Made by a program: the position numbers and the translations under genes | Shown here: piece after piece, positions 62,556-64,000 of the stretch | How the letters are laid out: every line of letters starts with the position of its first letter | Position numbering within the stretch: position 1 is the stretch's first letter | From: Dyadobacter sp. 676 | Lineage (GTDB): Bacteria; Bacteroidota; Bacteroidia; Cytophagales; Spirosomataceae | Direction: 5' to 3' | Length of the DNA: 64,000 nt | Assembly (NCBI RefSeq): GCF_040448675.1 | Contig: NZ_CP159289.1 | Span: forward strand, 1,488,001-1,552,000 | Notes under the pieces: generated by a model | Told to the model about the DNA's origin: nothing | Databases searched by the model: none | What the model saw: only the letters and a program-made list of their open reading frames with translations

Positions 62556-64000
62556 TGCTCCGTCATGGCGTCGAAATAAGCGCGCACCTTTTTCGCCCGG
62601 TCGAGGCCAATCAACTCTGTCAGCGTTTCCAGTGAACTCTCACGGATCGCGCGTACGGAACCGAAATGTTTGAGGAGCTTGGTGGCTGTTACTTTCCCTA
62701 CTCCTACTACCCCTTCCAGCTCGCTCACCAGGCTTGCCTTGCTGCGTTTATCGCGGTGGAAAGTGATCGCAAAACGGTGCGCCTCGTCGCGGATCTGCTG
62801 AATCAACTTCAACGATTCAGACCTTTTGTCGATGTACAGAGGCAATGGATCTTCGGGAAAGTAGATTTCCTCCAATCGTTTGGCAATACCTATAATAGGT
62901 ACCTGACCGTAAATTCCCAGGCTTTTCAATGCATCGCAAGCCGCACCGAGCTGGCCTTTGCCGCCATCGATTACAATCAGGTCGGGCAGCGGCTGTTCTT
63001 CTGCAATCAGGCGGAGGTAGCGGCGCGTTACGATTTCGTTCATGGACGCAAAGTCGTTGGGCCCCACCACCGTTTTAATGTTAAAATGCCGATAATCCTT
63101 TTTCGAAGGTTTGCCGTCTTTGAAACAAACCATGGACGCGACCGGATTGGTCCCCTGTATGTTAGAGTTGTCAAAACACTCGATGTGCCTTGGCAATGTC
63201 TTGATTTGCAAATCGGCTTTAAGACGGATCAGTACCCTGTCCTTTTTAGAAGACGTAGCCGATGCCTCCACTTCGCGGCGCTCCGCCTTTTCCCTTCTGA
63301 AATACATCACATTTTTCATGGACATATCCAGAAGCTTTTTCTTATCGCCGATCTGCGGCACGGTCACTTCAAGACGCATGTCGAGGTCCGGTTTGAGGTT
63401 TGAAATGAGCTCTTTCGCCTCGGTACCGTAAGTCGACCGCATTTCGACGATCATCATCGCCAGTATTTCCAAATCGCTCTCATCGAGCTTTTTCTTCACT
63501 TCCAGCGTCTGCGTCGCCACCATGTAGCCCTGTTTTATTTTCATAAAATTCAGGTAAGCGGCTTCTTCGTCGGAAACGATCGTTAAAACATCGATATTCC
63601 CGATCCGCGGATTGATCACCGTCGCTTTACTCTGGAAGTTCGACAAATGCTCGATTTTCGTTTTCCACGAGTGGGCTTTTTCAAAAGCCATTTGTTCGGC
63701 GGCTTCCAGCATTTTTTCTTTGAAATACTGCTGCGGCGACGACAAGTTCCCTTTCAGGATATTATGTACCTGCTCGATCTCCGCGTTATATTCATCCTCC
63801 CCTTGCAGCCCTTCGCACGGGCCTTTACAGTTCCCGATGTGGTATTCGAGACAAACTTTAAATTTCCCCGCCTCGATATTCGCCTTGGTCAGTGGCAGCT
63901 GGCACGAGCGGATCTGGTACAATGCCCTGAACATATCCAGTAGCGTGTGCATCGAGCGTAAATTGGCAAAAGGGCCATAATAGGTGCCCTTCGTACGGTC
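62552..64000 (-). CDS. uvrC: UvrABC system protein C (partial, N-terminus outside the window)
   Basis: The frame enters from the right edge (RTKGTYYGPFANLRSMHTLLDMF), so the N-terminal GIY-YIG nuclease domain is missing except for its last part. Then come a cysteine-rich CLEYHIGNCKGPCEG, the UVR helical hairpin (about 63640-63760), the RNase H-like second nuclease (HIECFDNSNIQGTNPVASMVCF, DLIVIDGGKGQL) and two C-terminal helix-hairpin-helix motifs (VVGVGKVTATKLLKHFGSV, LTELIGLDRAKKVRAYF). It makes both incisions in nucleotide excision repair. Confidence 0.95.
   Translation of the reverse strand, partial: DRTKGTYYGPFANLRSMHTLLDMFRALYQIRSCQLPLTKANIEAGKFKVCLEYHIGNCKGPCEGLQGEDEYNAEIEQVHNILKGNLSSPQQYFKEKMLEAAEQMAFEKAHSWKTKIEHLSNFQSKATVINPRIGNIDVLTIVSDEEAAYLNFMKIKQGYMVATQTLEVKKKLDESDLEILAMMIVEMRSTYGTEAKELISNLKPDLDMRLEVTVPQIGDKKKLLDMSMKNVMYFRREKAERREVEASATSSKKDRVLIRLKADLQIKTLPRHIECFDNSNIQGTNPVASMVCFKDGKPSKKDYRHFNIKTVVGPNDFASMNEIVTRRYLRLIAEEQPLPDLIVIDGGKGQLGAACDALKSLGIYGQVPIIGIAKRLEEIYFPEDPLPLYIDKRSESLKLIQQIRDEAHRFAITFHRDKRSKASLVSELEGVVGVGKVTATKLLKHFGSVRAIRESSLETLTELIGLDRAKKVRAYFDAMTEH

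Overview
The window looks like a chromosome segment of a Bacteroidota (Cytophagales) bacterium, most like Dyadobacter or another Spirosomataceae member. The reasons are TAnnTTTG-type -7 boxes with TTTG -33 boxes, almost no Shine-Dalgarno sequences, a type IX secretion regulator (porX), an Oar-like TonB-dependent receptor, DUF5916, tail-fibre/S74 proteins with type IX sorting tails, and an SRP RNA of the Bacteroidota type. The genus is inferred from general resemblance; no search was run.

Layout: 0-1.3 kb feoAB (minus; feoB runs off the left edge). 1.4-6.3 kb a cytochrome c maturation operon (ccmB, ccmC, ccmD-like, ccmE, ccmF). 6.3-13.1 kb a flavin amine oxidase, DUF3817, DUF5916, a leucine-rich-repeat protein and a polyprenyl diphosphate synthase. 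13.3-15.2 kb a patatin lipase translationally coupled to a glycerophosphodiesterase. 15.2-20.3 kb an AT-rich stretch of decayed genes (a HEIGH-type metalloprotease and a TonB-dependent receptor). 20.6-30.6 kb mostly housekeeping genes (hydrolase, RsmI-like methylase, pssA, fabH, mutS2) plus a solitary NUMOD4/HNH gene. 30.6-39.5 kb a sugar-catabolic locus (MFS transporter, two Gfo/Idh/MocA oxidoreductases, a sugar isomerase, and a ThuA/PQQ-dehydrogenase/cytochrome c fusion), interrupted by a small four-helix-bundle element. 39.6-42.8 kb two S74 tail-fibre paralogues, one broken. 43-48.3 kb a four-gene cell-envelope operon, kdsB and porX. 48.4-55.8 kb ftsE, a transaldolase-like aldolase, ffs, a TPR lipoprotein, birA, rsfS, ftsH and an aldose epimerase. 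55.7-58.6 kb a compact RiPP-maturation cassette (PqqD-type RRE, lasso B2 protease, HprK-like kinase, nucleotidyltransferase). 58.6-61.2 kb a lysine-catabolic pair (aldehyde dehydrogenase plus saccharopine dehydrogenase). 61.3-64 kb a BaiN-like flavoprotein and uvrC (runs off the right edge).

The two strongest candidates for something under-described are: (1) the minus-strand cassette at 55.7-58.6 kb, which has the B1/B2/kinase/nucleotidyltransferase set of paeninodin-like lasso peptide clusters but no cyclase and no visible precursor; and (2) a 506-bp element (34463-34968) that exactly fills the gap between a stop and a start codon. It carries a four-helix-bundle protein between inverted arrays of an 8-bp unit. 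A gene-less relative lies at 11941-12131, also starting right after a stop codon. Three other repeat types are described: a GC-rich repeat just 5' of three start codons, nested GGTGCGCTGCACC inverted repeats between ftsE and the aldolase, and the 8-bp arrays themselves.

Several genes (mutS2, the ThuA fusion, the aldehyde dehydrogenase, the TonB receptor, both tail-fibre genes, the metalloprotease) carry frameshifts or premature stops, many at or beside runs of G or A. Real decay and homopolymer sequencing errors cannot be told apart from this sequence alone.
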